A stretch of DNA of 64,000 bases from JAYEIA01 sp964472505 (GTDB taxonomy: Bacteria; Bacteroidota; Bacteroidia; Bacteroidales; JAADGE01). The stretch lies in assembly GCA_964472505.1 (NCBI GenBank), contig CAYYQW010000011.1, forward strand, positions 5,251 to 69,250, written 5' to 3'. The translations under genes and the position numbers were made by a program. The notes beneath the pieces are model-generated. The model searched no databases. It was not told the origin of the DNA and worked only from the letters and a program-made list of their open reading frames with translations. Shown here in pieces: positions 49,519 through 57,787 of the stretch (positions are counted from its first letter, which is position 1; each line of letters starts with the position of its first letter).

Positions 49519-51177
49519 GTGCTAAAAAAGTTATCGGTAAAAAATTATGCGCTAATTGACTCGCTTGAAATGCAATTCAATTCGGGCTTTTCGGTGATTA
49601 CCGGAGAAACCGGTGCCGGAAAATCCATACTGTTGGGTGCGTTGTCGCTTATACTGGGAAACCGTGCCGACAGCAGCGCATTGAAAAATCAGGAACAAAA
49701 ATGTATCATCGAAGGGCATTATGATATTAGTGCTTTTGCTTTGCAGGATTTTTTTATTCGTGAAGAGTTGGATTATTTTGATACAGCTATTTTGCGACGA
49801 GAAATCAGCCCTCAAGGCCGCTCCAGAGCGTTTATAAATGACAGCCCGGTAAATCTTAATTTGCTCAAAGAATTGGGCGATTTGCTAACCGATATTCATT
49901 CGCAGCACCATAATTTAGCCTTGCGCGATCATAAGTTTCAGCTCTATGCTTTGGATGCTTTTGCCGGTTTATCCGATGAGCTCAGTACATACGCCAAAAT
50001 GTATCGGGAGTATAAAGAAAGTCTGCATAAACTTTCCGAATTGCAAAAAGCCGCCGAAGCCGAGCGCGAAGAACAGGACTATTACCAATTTAGATACGAC
50101 GAGCTGGAAAAAGCCAATTTAAAACCCGGCGAGCAGGAAGAATTGGAAGAGCAGAGTAATTTGATGGAACATGCCGCCGAAATTAAGCAGACATACGCTC
50201 GTGTATTTGAGTCGCTCTCAGGCGATGAACTGAGTGTTTCCGAACGCCTTACCGACTGTGTTCATGCTTTGGATGAAATTGAAAATTATTTGCCCGAAAT
50301 ACGCGAATATAAAGAGCGAATTCGGAGTAGCCAAATTGATTTGGCAGATATCGCCTCCGATCTTGAAACACGTGGGCAAGATGTTGAATACAGCCCCGAA
50401 GAAGCCGAAGCCGTACGTAACCGTTTGGATACCATTTATGAACTGCAAAAAAAGCATCGAACAGATTCGGTTGAGGAACTGCTTAAGGTAAAACAGGATT
50501 TGCATGATAAGTTAGAGAACATTTCTTCTTTTGATGACCATATAAAACAACTTAAAAATCAAACAGAGCAGCAGAAAGAACAGCTTGATATTGCGGCCGA
50601 AAAAATCAGCACGCAACGCCGAACAGCCCAAAAACCTTTAGAAAAGGAAATCGGCAGTTTGCTGCAAAGGCTTGGAATGCCTAATGCCTTGTTTTCCATA
50701 CAAATTACGGAAAAAGAACAGTTGGCAGAAAGCGGAAAAGATGATGTGGCATTTTTGTTTTCAGCCAATAAAAACAACCATCCGGACGAAATCTCAAAAA
50801 TTGCTTCCGGCGGTGAGATATCTCGTTTAATGCTAAGTTTAAAAGCCGTAATAGCCGGTTCGGTAAATCTGCCGACCATTATTTTCGATGAGATAGATAC
50901 CGGCATATCCGGCGATATAGCCGATAAAACCGGGAACATCATGCGACAGATGTCTCAAAATATGCAAGTAATAGATATTACGCATTTGCCGCAAATTGCT
51001 GCCAAGGCCGATACACACTACGTAGTGTATAAAATCGAGCAAAATAATACTGCACATACCAAAGTAAAGCAAGTAAGCGGAGATGAACGCACGAATGAAA
51101 TAGCCAAAATGCTTAGCGGAGAGAATATTACCGATGCAGCCGTGAAAAATGCGCATGCATTATTACAGAGTATATAA
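49519..51177 (+). CDS. recN: DNA repair protein RecN
   Basis: An SMC-like ATPase that helps repair double-strand breaks by tethering DNA. The 552-residue protein has the N-terminal ATPase half with P-loop (VITGETGAGKSILLGAL), a long coiled coil (about 160-360, many E, K and Q) and the C-terminal half with the signature (IASGGEISRLMLSLKAV) and Walker B (TIIFDEIDTGISGDIADK). Length is typical. The start is a GTG at 49519 and the protein begins MLKKLSVKNYALIDSLEM, as expected. A promoter -7 element and a short palindrome lie upstream. Confidence 0.97.
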   Translation: MLKKLSVKNYALIDSLEMQFNSGFSVITGETGAGKSILLGALSLILGNRADSSALKNQEQKCIIEGHYDISAFALQDFFIREELDYFDTAILRREISPQGRSRAFINDSPVNLNLLKELGDLLTDIHSQHHNLALRDHKFQLYALDAFAGLSDELSTYAKMYREYKESLHKLSELQKAAEAEREEQDYYQFRYDELEKANLKPGEQEELEEQSNLMEHAAEIKQTYARVFESLSGDELSVSERLTDCVHALDEIENYLPEIREYKERIRSSQIDLADIASDLETRGQDVEYSPEEAEAVRNRLDTIYELQKKHRTDSVEELLKVKQDLHDKLENISSFDDHIKQLKNQTEQQKEQLDIAAEKISTQRRTAQKPLEKEIGSLLQRLGMPNALFSIQITEKEQLAESGKDDVAFLFSANKNNHPDEISKIASGGEISRLMLSLKAVIAGSVNLPTIIFDEIDTGISGDIADKTGNIMRQMSQNMQVIDITHLPQIAAKADTHYVVYKIEQNNTAHTKVKQVSGDERTNEIAKMLSGENITDAAVKNAHALLQSI

Positions 51178-51281
51178 ACTGTTTTCTTAAAGTTTAAGAA
51201 AGAAATTATTTTTAAATAAGAAAAATATTATAATTTAGAGGCCTGTACTTACAGTTTTTTTTAAAATAAAAAATAAGCATT

Positions 51282-51680
51282 ATGACAAAGAAAATTCTAT
51301 TTTTTGTATTTATCATGTTTCTTTCTTCTTCGGTGATTTTTGCCGTTGAGAAAAATCCTGAAAATCAAAGCCCCGCCGAAGCCGGAAATAAAGTAGAGCA
51401 GAAGCGTGAACAACAATCACAAGCTCAATTGCCCGTTTTTGAGAAGAAGAATGAAAAGAAAGGCTTTTTTCAAAAAAGAAAAGAGCGCCGAGCCGCCAAA
51501 AAGTTCATAAAAGAGAATGCTGAAGCATTGATGAGTTCAATGATATTGGTAGGAGCCGGTTTATTGATTTTTGGCCTTTTGCTGTATTTGGTGGTTACCT
51601 CAGCGGTTTGGCTAGGAATTGCCGTGATGATACTTGGCTTGGTATTGCTGTTATACGGTGTGCTGACACAATTCTTTTAG
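51282..51680 (+). CDS. Small exported protein with two C-terminal membrane helices
   Basis: A 132-residue protein with a signal peptide (about 1-21, SSSVIFAVEK), then a charged linker rich in E, K, Q and R (about 22-75, QKRKERRAAKKF), and two membrane helices (about 84-104 and 108-128) close to the C-terminus, ending TQFF. This pattern is found in many small Bacteroidota membrane proteins of unknown role. A hairpin terminator follows at 51719. It sits between recN and the ribosomal protein operon with no evident link to either. Confidence 0.72.
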   Translation: MTKKILFFVFIMFLSSSVIFAVEKNPENQSPAEAGNKVEQKREQQSQAQLPVFEKKNEKKGFFQKRKERRAAKKFIKENAEALMSSMILVGAGLLIFGLLLYLVVTSAVWLGIAVMILGLVLLLYGVLTQFF

Positions 51681-51718
51681 AAAAAGCTAATGACTTCATA
51701 GATAATAAAAAATTTAAA

Positions 51719-51774
51719 GAAGTACTGTGAGAAAATCCTTTCAGTTGTGAAGGTTTTTACGCAGTACTTTTTTT
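51719..51774 (+). terminator. Stem-loop terminator before the rpsF operon
   Basis: AAGTACTG (about 51719-51727) pairs with CAGTACTT (51762-51769) over a long loop, followed by a T-run to 51774. It ends the transcript of the small exported protein and lies just upstream of the rpsF promoter. Confidence 0.75.
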
Positions 51775-51797
51775 AAATGAAAATAATAATCATCTTG

Positions 51798-51829
51798 TTT
51801 GTAATAAATAAGATTTATTTGTACTTTTG
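51798..51829 (+). promoter_or_regulatory. Promoter of the rpsF-rpsR-rplI operon
   Basis: TTTG (51798-51801) and TACTTTTG (51822-51829) are 20 bp apart, a complete match to the Bacteroidota housekeeping promoter. Transcription would start about 40 bp upstream of the rpsF ATG. Confidence 0.85.
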
Positions 51830-51877
51830 CACGCTCAAATATTAACAATAACATTTTTTATTAATTAATTTTAGGTT

Positions 51878-52231
51878 ATGATGAATCAATACGAAACCGT
51901 TTTCATTATTACTCCCGTTTTATCTGATGCCCAGGTAAAGGAGACGGTAGCAAAATTCAAAACGATACTCTCCGAACAAGGAGCAGAAATCGTTCATGAA
52001 GAAGATTGGGGATTGACAAAATTGGCTTACCCCATACAAAACAAAACCACCGGGTTTTATAACTTGGTAGAATTCAAGGCCGAAGGTTCGGTAGTTGAAA
52101 AGCTTGAAACAGAATTCCGCCGCGATGAGCGCGTTATTCGCTTCCTTACATTCCGTATGGATAAATACGCTGTTGAGTATGCTGAGAAAAAACGCAGAAT
52201 GAAAAAAGAACAAGAAACTGATAAACAATAG
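51878..52231 (+). CDS. rpsF: 30S ribosomal protein S6
   Basis: The small-subunit ribosomal protein that pairs with S18. The 117-residue protein has the typical S6 pattern (NQYETVFIITPVLSD, EEDWGLTKLAYPIQNKTTG, RVIRFLTFRMDKYAV) and a basic/acidic tail. Two ATGs in a row occur at the start (51878 and 51881). It is the first gene of the conserved rpsF-rpsR-rplI operon, and the stop is followed by rpsR after 4 bp. Confidence 0.98.
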   Translation: MMNQYETVFIITPVLSDAQVKETVAKFKTILSEQGAEIVHEEDWGLTKLAYPIQNKTTGFYNLVEFKAEGSVVEKLETEFRRDERVIRFLTFRMDKYAVEYAEKKRRMKKEQETDKQ

Positions 52232-52235
52232 AACC

Positions 52236-52496
52236 ATGGCTAAAGAAGTAAGATATCTCACTCCGATTTCCGTTGATACTAAGAAAGAGAAGTATTGCCG
52301 GTTTAAGAAATACGACATAAAATACGTTGATTATAAAGACCCTAAGTTTTTAAGGCAATTTTTGAATGAGCAGGGAAAAATTATTCCTCGCAGAATTACC
52401 GGAACTTCATTGAAGTACCAACGCAAAGTTGCCAAATCCGTAAAACGCGCAAGACATTTGGCTTTGTTGCCCTACGTAACCGACCTGATGAAATAG
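52236..52496 (+). CDS. rpsR: 30S ribosomal protein S18
   Basis: The 86-residue S18 protein has the family signature around YVDYKDPKFLRQFLNEQGKI and IPRRITGTSLKYQRKVAKSV, then RARHLALLPY near the end. It binds the S6 partner on the ribosome platform. It follows rpsF by 4 bp and precedes rplI by 34 bp. Confidence 0.98.
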   Translation: MAKEVRYLTPISVDTKKEKYCRFKKYDIKYVDYKDPKFLRQFLNEQGKIIPRRITGTSLKYQRKVAKSVKRARHLALLPYVTDLMK

Positions 52497-52530
52497 AGGG
52501 ATTTATTTTTAACTGAAAATTTTATACACA

Positions 52531-52977
52531 ATGGAAATCATATTAACAAAAGACGTTGCAAATGTTGGATTTGCAGACGACATAATTGAAGTTAAGAACG
52601 GCTATGCTCTCAATTATCTTATCCCGCAAGGCTATGCCGTTGCCGCAACTAAATCGGCAAAGAAAGTACACGAAGAAAACAAACGCCAACGTGCTCACAA
52701 AGAAGAAAGACTAAAACAAGAGGCGGAGGAAATTGCCGAAAAATTACTTAAGAAGAAAATAAAAGTGGGAGCCAAAACAAGTACAAAAGGTACTATTTTC
52801 GGATCAGTAAACACCATTCAGTTAGCTGAGGCGATTAATAATAAAGGTTTTGATATTGATCGTAAGAAAATTGCGATTAAAGAAGATCCCATCAAAGAGG
52901 TCGGTTCATACACAGCCGTTATTTCACTTTATCGGGGTGTAAGTGTGGAGCTGCCTTTTGAAGTAGTTTCGGAATAA
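52531..52977 (+). CDS. rplI: 50S ribosomal protein L9
   Basis: The 148-residue L9 protein begins MEIILTKDVANVGFADDIIE, with the N-terminal beta domain and the conserved region VKNGYALNYLIPQGYAVAAT, a long connecting helix (about 45-75) and the C-terminal domain with GTIFGSVNTIQLAEAI. It ends the ribosomal operon, with a clear terminator 23 bp later. Confidence 0.98.
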   Translation: MEIILTKDVANVGFADDIIEVKNGYALNYLIPQGYAVAATKSAKKVHEENKRQRAHKEERLKQEAEEIAEKLLKKKIKVGAKTSTKGTIFGSVNTIQLAEAINNKGFDIDRKKIAIKEDPIKEVGSYTAVISLYRGVSVELPFEVVSE

Positions 52978-52999
52978 TTCGATTCTTTTATGAAATTTT

Positions 53000-53032
53000 A
53001 AATCCGACTTTCTGTTGAGAGTCGGATTTTTT
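53000..53032 (+). terminator. Intrinsic terminator after rplI
   Basis: AAATCCGACT (53000-53009) and AGTCGGATTT (53020-53029) form a perfect 10-bp stem with a 10-base loop, followed by Ts (to 53032). Confidence 0.92.
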
Positions 53033-53086
53033 GTTGGAAAGAATAGTTCTGCCAATCTCTTATGATCCGGCGGCATCTTACACCGA

Positions 53087-53250
53087 TTAACAAAGCTTAA
53101 AGCTAAAACCTATGCTTGCCGTATAGCCGGTTTTCCCTACAGAACCGGCGAGTAAAAGCCCAAAGCATAATTTGGAACTGTATTTATAGCGAATTTCTAC
53201 CTGCTTTTTTTGTAAGAGATGTTGAAAAAGTAAGAGCCGAAAATCATCAT
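53087..53250 (-). pseudogene. Remnant of a beta-barrel protein 3' end
   Basis: On the minus strand one frame reads MMIFGSYFFNISYKKSR before a stop. In the next frame the sequence continues VEIRYKYSSKLCFGLLLAGS, VGKTGYTASIGFSFKLC, then stop at 53087. Joined across a run of seven As, the two pieces read like the last strands of an outer-membrane beta-barrel, ending in a typical final strand. A one-base slip in the A-run would explain the break. It is short and could be chance. Confidence 0.3.
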
Positions 53251-53263
53251 TCTGATTAGCTTT

Positions 53264-53425
53264 CTACGAGTGTCCGCCTACTACAATCCGCATGATTTTT
53301 ATATTTAGAACAAAGAAACGGATAATTTGTTTTATGATGCAATGACGCCAAAAATTAGTCCATTTGGTAGGAACGGTTGTATAGGCTTGATCTGTATATG
53401 CTTTGGTATGTTTTTTTCCTTTCAT
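53264..53425 (-). CDS. Small conserved-looking 53-residue protein
   Basis: A short frame from ATG 53425 to TAG 53264 encoding 53 residues, starting MKGKKHTKAYTDQAYTTVPT and continuing with KWTNFWRHCIIKQIIRFFVL and NIKIMRIVVGGHS. The first half is basic and polar and the second a hydrophobic helix with a basic edge. The composition (W, F, R, well-formed helix, a defined GGHS end) is unlike random sequence, and I recall similar short proteins in other Bacteroidota but cannot name the family. It starts 37 bp after the stop of the SQR-like gene on the same strand, so it is probably co-transcribed. It could be a membrane-associated helper peptide of that flavoprotein. Confidence 0.6.
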   Translation of the reverse strand: MKGKKHTKAYTDQAYTTVPTKWTNFWRHCIIKQIIRFFVLNIKIMRIVVGGHS

Positions 53426-53461
53426 AATTTATGTATTTATGATGCTTAATTCGCTTGTATT

Positions 53462-54919
53462 CTATTCGGGTATCAGCCACCAGCCGGCTTTGGCTTTGGC
53501 TTTATAAAGAAACATGTAATGCATAAATAATTTCATCCAGTGGCCGGCGAGACCTGCTTCACCTACGGTGTATCGTATATCGCGACCCCATTTCGGGTAT
53601 TTTTCCCAATCCGGCACAATGGGGTGAACAGTCATGGTAGCCGCCGTACCCGTTTTAATTCCGTAACCTGCCGATACAATACAAGCTGCTCCCATACGAG
53701 CCATTGATGCTTTGTGTTTATGCTCGGAACTGCCGGTTTTTATGCGGTTGGCTATATTTTGAGCCACTACTTTGCCAATAACTCCGGAGGGCATTCCCGT
53801 GCGGGGTGGAGTAGGGAATATGTCGGTGCCGTTGGGGCTTTTCATGGGTTTGGACATGCCGTGCGGCGGAGCAAAAGCAATGCCGGATGCATAGATATTA
53901 TCGTAGCTTGGATTTTGATATATTTCCGGCCAATCATTTGCCGACCAATCTTCAAAAGATTTTGGGCTATAATCGGCATCTACTTTCATAAGGCCGTTGG
54001 CAGCAAATAATTTTTCGCTGATGTCGCGGCCGTTTTTGTCAAAAGCTTTTAAACCAACTCCGGCAAAACCGGGAATCAGCATGGAGAAGTCAAAATCTTG
54101 GCTGTGTTTTTCTCCGTCTAATGTTTCGTAGTGTATGGTGTTTTCCTCCACTTTTTGCACGGCAGCGCGTTTTATCCATTTAATACCGTATTCGGATAAA
54201 ATGGACTCTGTAAATATTTTTGTAGAGGTAACATAACCGTTGCGTTTGACATAAGCACCACCCATACCAAAATCACCGACTTCGTATTCGTTTGTAAGCC
54301 AGATGATATCAGCTAAATGACTGAGTTTACGCTTATTTATTTCAAAAGCAATATTAAGTGCATATTCAAAAGCTGCACCTTGACAGGTGGCTTTACCGTG
54401 TCCTGTGCCGATTACGAATGTTTGCTTTTCACCGGTCTCCAATTTGGCAAAGCTTTTCTTCAGTTCACCATAAGCATGTTCGGCATGGCTGTATGTGCAT
54501 ACGGATTGCGTGTATTTATCCGGCCCGAGGCCTTCGGTGGCGGCAAAGTTCAGTTTTGGGCCGGTGGCATTTATCAGGAAATCGTATGCTACTTTTTCTG
54601 TTTGCCCTTTGTTTTCGCCGTCCGTATATTCAACTTCCACAAATGGCGATTGAGTCTCAGCGCTTCCTTCGGGGAAAATGTTTTTTGCCAAAGCTTGTTT
54701 GTAGATTATTTTTTGCTTGTCGTAAACTTTTTTCAGTTTGAATTTTACCTGTTTGGGTTTCATCAAACCCACGCCCACCCATATATTTGAAGGCACCCAT
54801 TGATAATTGCTGTTGGGGCTTACCACGATTACTTCGTGTTTTTTTCCTAATTTGCGTTTTAGGTGGAGTGCGGCCGTATGTCCGGATATGCCGGCGCCGA
54901 GTATTAAAGCTTTTGCCAT
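53462..54919 (-). CDS. FAD-dependent oxidoreductase, sulfide:quinone oxidoreductase (SQR)-like
   Basis: A 485-residue flavoprotein. The FAD site is at the N-terminus (ALILGAGISGHTAALHLKRK), with a second dinucleotide region around FVIGTGHGKATCQGAAFEYA. Three cysteines, C141 (SVCTYSHAEHAYG), C179 (KATCQGAAFEY) and C413 (GAACIVSAG), lie roughly where SQR enzymes carry the cysteines that handle the sulfur, which supports SQR over an NADH dehydrogenase. SQRs oxidise sulfide and pass electrons to quinone at the inner-membrane surface; the tryptophan-rich amphipathic C-terminus (HWMKLFMHYMFLYKAKAKAG) fits membrane attachment. The gene is single, with a small protein gene 37 bp downstream. Type of SQR and actual substrate remain to be shown. 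Confidence 0.85.
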   Translation of the reverse strand: MAKALILGAGISGHTAALHLKRKLGKKHEVIVVSPNSNYQWVPSNIWVGVGLMKPKQVKFKLKKVYDKQKIIYKQALAKNIFPEGSAETQSPFVEVEYTDGENKGQTEKVAYDFLINATGPKLNFAATEGLGPDKYTQSVCTYSHAEHAYGELKKSFAKLETGEKQTFVIGTGHGKATCQGAAFEYALNIAFEINKRKLSHLADIIWLTNEYEVGDFGMGGAYVKRNGYVTSTKIFTESILSEYGIKWIKRAAVQKVEENTIHYETLDGEKHSQDFDFSMLIPGFAGVGLKAFDKNGRDISEKLFAANGLMKVDADYSPKSFEDWSANDWPEIYQNPSYDNIYASGIAFAPPHGMSKPMKSPNGTDIFPTPPRTGMPSGVIGKVVAQNIANRIKTGSSEHKHKASMARMGAACIVSAGYGIKTGTAATMTVHPIVPDWEKYPKWGRDIRYTVGEAGLAGHWMKLFMHYMFLYKAKAKAGWWLIPE

Positions 54920-55051
54920 AATTGTGTTTTTTGTGTTGCAGATAAAAATATGTAAAATTTTGAATATATCAAAATTTAAACTTGCAGTTATTTTGCCAAT
55001 TGGAATTCAATTATATTGGAGCTATTTTTCGTTTTTCAATTTTTCGGATTT

Positions 55052-55813
55052 TTATAAAACCTTAAAGGCTTCTTTTTCCAGCCAACCTATTTGTCCGTTC
55101 CCAAGCTCTACTTCCGCCCAGTCGCCGGAATACTCCTGAATTCCCACTTTATGTCCGGCACTGATGCGTATAAGAATGGTGGCTGTTTCGTTTGGTGAGC
55201 TGCGCAGAGGAACCGCTTCGGTATAAATGATGGCTTGTGAATTTCCGGTTTCAAGATTTAAGCGTTTACTTGAAAAAATAAAACTTATAAGGCTTCCCGC
55301 TAAAAATACGGTTGCAAATGTAAAGCTGATAATTTTTTGTCTTCGAACGCGGGAGAACAAATAAAACAGAATTAATGCAAGACTTATTATAAAAGCAGCT
55401 ATGCTTATTTTTGCCCAACAATCCGCTGAGCAGCTGTTTACGATATTTTTATATATGCGAACAAAGAATAAATCCGACGTTTCTTGTATTTGCTTATGTA
55501 TGGAGAGTTTTGCAAACTCTAAATTATGACGAATATCTTTGTCTCTTGGTTTCAGCAGAGCCGCTTTTTCATAGTAATATATGGCATCGGTGTATTTTTG
55601 TTGTCGGTAGCAGGCATTTGCCAAGTTGTAATACAATTCGGGAGCCGAGTATCCGGCATCAAGTATTTGCCGATAATTTTGTTCGGCTTCAAAAAAATTA
55701 CTCTCGGCATACAGCGTATTGGCTTCTTTGAATAAATTATATACATCCGGTTCCTCTGCCTGTAGTTGGGCTGCGGATAAAAGCAAAAATATTAATAGGA
55801 GCTTTGTTTTCAT
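55052..55813 (-). CDS. batE: BatE: TPR and SH3-like protein
   Basis: A 253-residue periplasmic protein, last in the Bat operon. A signal peptide (about 1-18) is followed by TPR repeats (about 25-105, ELYYNLANACYRQQKYTDAI), one membrane helix (about 135-160) and another (about 165-182), then a bacterial SH3-like domain (about 190-253, VPLRSSPNETATILIRISAG, GNGQIGWLEKEAFKVL). This order is that of BatE. Bat proteins were first linked to oxygen tolerance in Bacteroides and to motility and infection in Leptospira; the biochemical role is not defined. It starts 9 bp after batD. Confidence 0.9.
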   Translation of the reverse strand: MKTKLLLIFLLLSAAQLQAEEPDVYNLFKEANTLYAESNFFEAEQNYRQILDAGYSAPELYYNLANACYRQQKYTDAIYYYEKAALLKPRDKDIRHNLEFAKLSIHKQIQETSDLFFVRIYKNIVNSCSADCWAKISIAAFIISLALILFYLFSRVRRQKIISFTFATVFLAGSLISFIFSSKRLNLETGNSQAIIYTEAVPLRSSPNETATILIRISAGHKVGIQEYSGDWAEVELGNGQIGWLEKEAFKVL

Positions 55814-55822
55814 AAGGCTAAA

Positions 55823-57613
55823 CTAAATTTTATAGTGCTCAAGTTTTTGAATGGTATCAGCGGCTCGTTCGTATAAGTTTTTAGCTTTTCCGGCTTGGCC
55901 TGTTCCTCCGTATTGTGCATATTCTGCTTCATTTAAAACGTCAATAAGTTGGTTAATATCTTCAGAACTAACTTCTTTACGATTTAATTCAGTCGCAACT
56001 TTATCTTTTGTTAAGTCTGAGCTTTCCAGCCGGAATTTATTGGCTGTGTAGGACCATAAAGCGCTTGATACTTCTTTGTAGAACTTGTCTAAATTGTTTG
56101 CTGATAGGAGCTTGCGAGCTTTTTTTAATTTTTTTCTTGACAAACTTGCAGCGCGTTTGTTTTTGTAATCTTTGATGTTGGCACGTTCTTTAATTTGTTT
56201 TCGTTTTAAAATAATTATGCCGGCAAACAAGAGGAGTGATAATATATATAGACTGTAAAACAGCCATGAACCTGCAAAATGTTCTCCAATTTCATTAAGT
56301 TGGATATGTTTTTGTTTCAGATATCGAATATCATCGCTTATTTTTTCTGCCGTTTCATTGTTTGTTCCGGACAGTCGGTTTTCATCGTAATCTTTTGACT
56401 TTGTAACATCAAGAACAATTTCCTTGGTTTCGATTGTTTGGTATCGTTTCTTTTCCGTGTCGAAATAAGATAACCTGGCAGCCGGTATCTTATATTTGCC
56501 GGGTCTTCGAGGTATCAGAAGGTAGGCAAACTCCATATTTCCGGATGCTCCGCCGGTGCTGAAACGAATATTATCCGTTTTCTCCGGAAAGCTTTCAATC
56601 TCATTGGGAATTAGCAGATTAATCTCGTCTAACAGGTGGAGATTTCCTTCGCCGGAAATACGAATAGTCAAATTGCTGCTTTCGTCGGTTTGCAGCTCTG
56701 TTTTTGATATCTCTGTTTGTGCTTTCAGATTTTTGGCTACAATGCCCGAGAAATCATCGGGTTTTCCGCTCGGAAGTGCTTGAACCGATACTTTGAGCGG
56801 AACACTTGATATGCTTTGGCGTTGGTTTTCGTATCGCGTAACCCATTGTCCGAAAAAATTTCGTACTCGCCCGCTTTCTTTTCTGACAATCAAGTCAATT
56901 CGTGTTTTTCCGATATTCAAGTTTCCGCTTTTTTGCGGGAATAACAAATCGCGTCTCAGAATGGCTGTATTGTATATTTTTCCGTTGTAAGTTTCGCGTT
57001 CTAAATTTATACGGTCGGGTGTATAGATGGTTTTGATAAAAAAACCGGGATATTTCGGGAATTCCAAATCTTCAATATTTACCAAATCCACCCGGCTGTA
57101 TAGTTTTACGGTTGCTGTAAGGGCTTCGCCTTTATAAGCTTTGGTTTTATTCAGCAATACCCGCACAAAAAGGTCTTCGGCATCGGTGTGCCGTTCTTCC
57201 GTATTAGTATTTGTTTGATTCTGTGGCTTTTCACCTTCAATGACTTCTATTTCAACAGAATTGGAGCTGTGTGTTTCACCGTTTACAGTGATTTTTGCTT
57301 GCGGAATGGTGAATCTGCCCGCTTTCTTTGCTCTTAGAAGGTATGTAAATGACATGGTGGTGCTTTGAGTACTTTTTCCGTTGATGTACTCAAAACTTTG
57401 GCTGGTTGAACGTGCCGGTCCGGAGAGTACATCAAAATTGGAGATATCGGGTGCCTCAAAACCGCTTGCGTTGGCATTTACAGTGAATACCAAACGAAAG
57501 CGTTCTCCGGTTTGTACTACTTTTTCGGAGGATGCCGTAAACTTTACTTGGGCTTGAGCCATAAGCAAGCCGGTAAGTAACAACGGTATCAGTAGTTTTA
57601 TTTTTTTCATCAT
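55823..57613 (-). CDS. batD: BatD (oxygen tolerance) family protein
   Basis: A 596-residue protein with a signal peptide (about 1-21, LMAQAQVKF), a long series of beta-sandwich modules in the periplasm (about 25-400, including VFTVNANASGFEAPDISNFD and SGEGNLHLLDEINLL) and one membrane helix (about 452-470), then a basic cytoplasmic tail with helices (KRKQIKERANIKDYKNKR, AEYAQYGGTGQAGKAKN). BatD has the expected layout and length. It lies between batC and batE. The gap of 174 bp to batC is mostly taken up by a mobile element; without it, the genes would be about as close as the others. Confidence 0.92.
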   Translation of the reverse strand: MMKKIKLLIPLLLTGLLMAQAQVKFTASSEKVVQTGERFRLVFTVNANASGFEAPDISNFDVLSGPARSTSQSFEYINGKSTQSTTMSFTYLLRAKKAGRFTIPQAKITVNGETHSSNSVEIEVIEGEKPQNQTNTNTEERHTDAEDLFVRVLLNKTKAYKGEALTATVKLYSRVDLVNIEDLEFPKYPGFFIKTIYTPDRINLERETYNGKIYNTAILRRDLLFPQKSGNLNIGKTRIDLIVRKESGRVRNFFGQWVTRYENQRQSISSVPLKVSVQALPSGKPDDFSGIVAKNLKAQTEISKTELQTDESSNLTIRISGEGNLHLLDEINLLIPNEIESFPEKTDNIRFSTGGASGNMEFAYLLIPRRPGKYKIPAARLSYFDTEKKRYQTIETKEIVLDVTKSKDYDENRLSGTNNETAEKISDDIRYLKQKHIQLNEIGEHFAGSWLFYSLYILSLLLFAGIIILKRKQIKERANIKDYKNKRAASLSRKKLKKARKLLSANNLDKFYKEVSSALWSYTANKFRLESSDLTKDKVATELNRKEVSSEDINQLIDVLNEAEYAQYGGTGQAGKAKNLYERAADTIQKLEHYKI

Positions 57614-57654
57614 TTTTCAGTTTTCTGACTTACAAAAGCCGGTCAAATTATTTA

Positions 57655-57784
57655 ATATTTGGCAGAAATCTTCAAATTCAATTCACTGCGCATGTCTGGT
57701 GTTTTCTCCTGATGCAAAGCAGGCCGGCTTTAAAATTCCGTGCGGTGAAAACACCACGCGGGCGCAGGATTTTCTGCCAAATAC
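57655..57784. mobile_element. 130-bp palindromic MITE-like element, copy 1 (between batC and batD)
   Basis: Ends ATATTTGGCAGAAA and (reverse complement) GTATTTGGCAGAAAA are near-perfect terminal inverted repeats. The element is bordered on both sides by the direct repeat TATTTA (57649-57654 and 57785-57790), as left by transposition. The right copy of the repeat contains the batC stop codon (57788-57790). Inside are CTGCGC and GCGCAG able to pair, plus the hairpin arms GGTG-AAAA-CACC (complete) and GGTG-TTTT (degenerate). It has no coding capacity and would need a transposase from elsewhere. Confidence 0.8.
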
Positions 57785-57787
57785 TAT

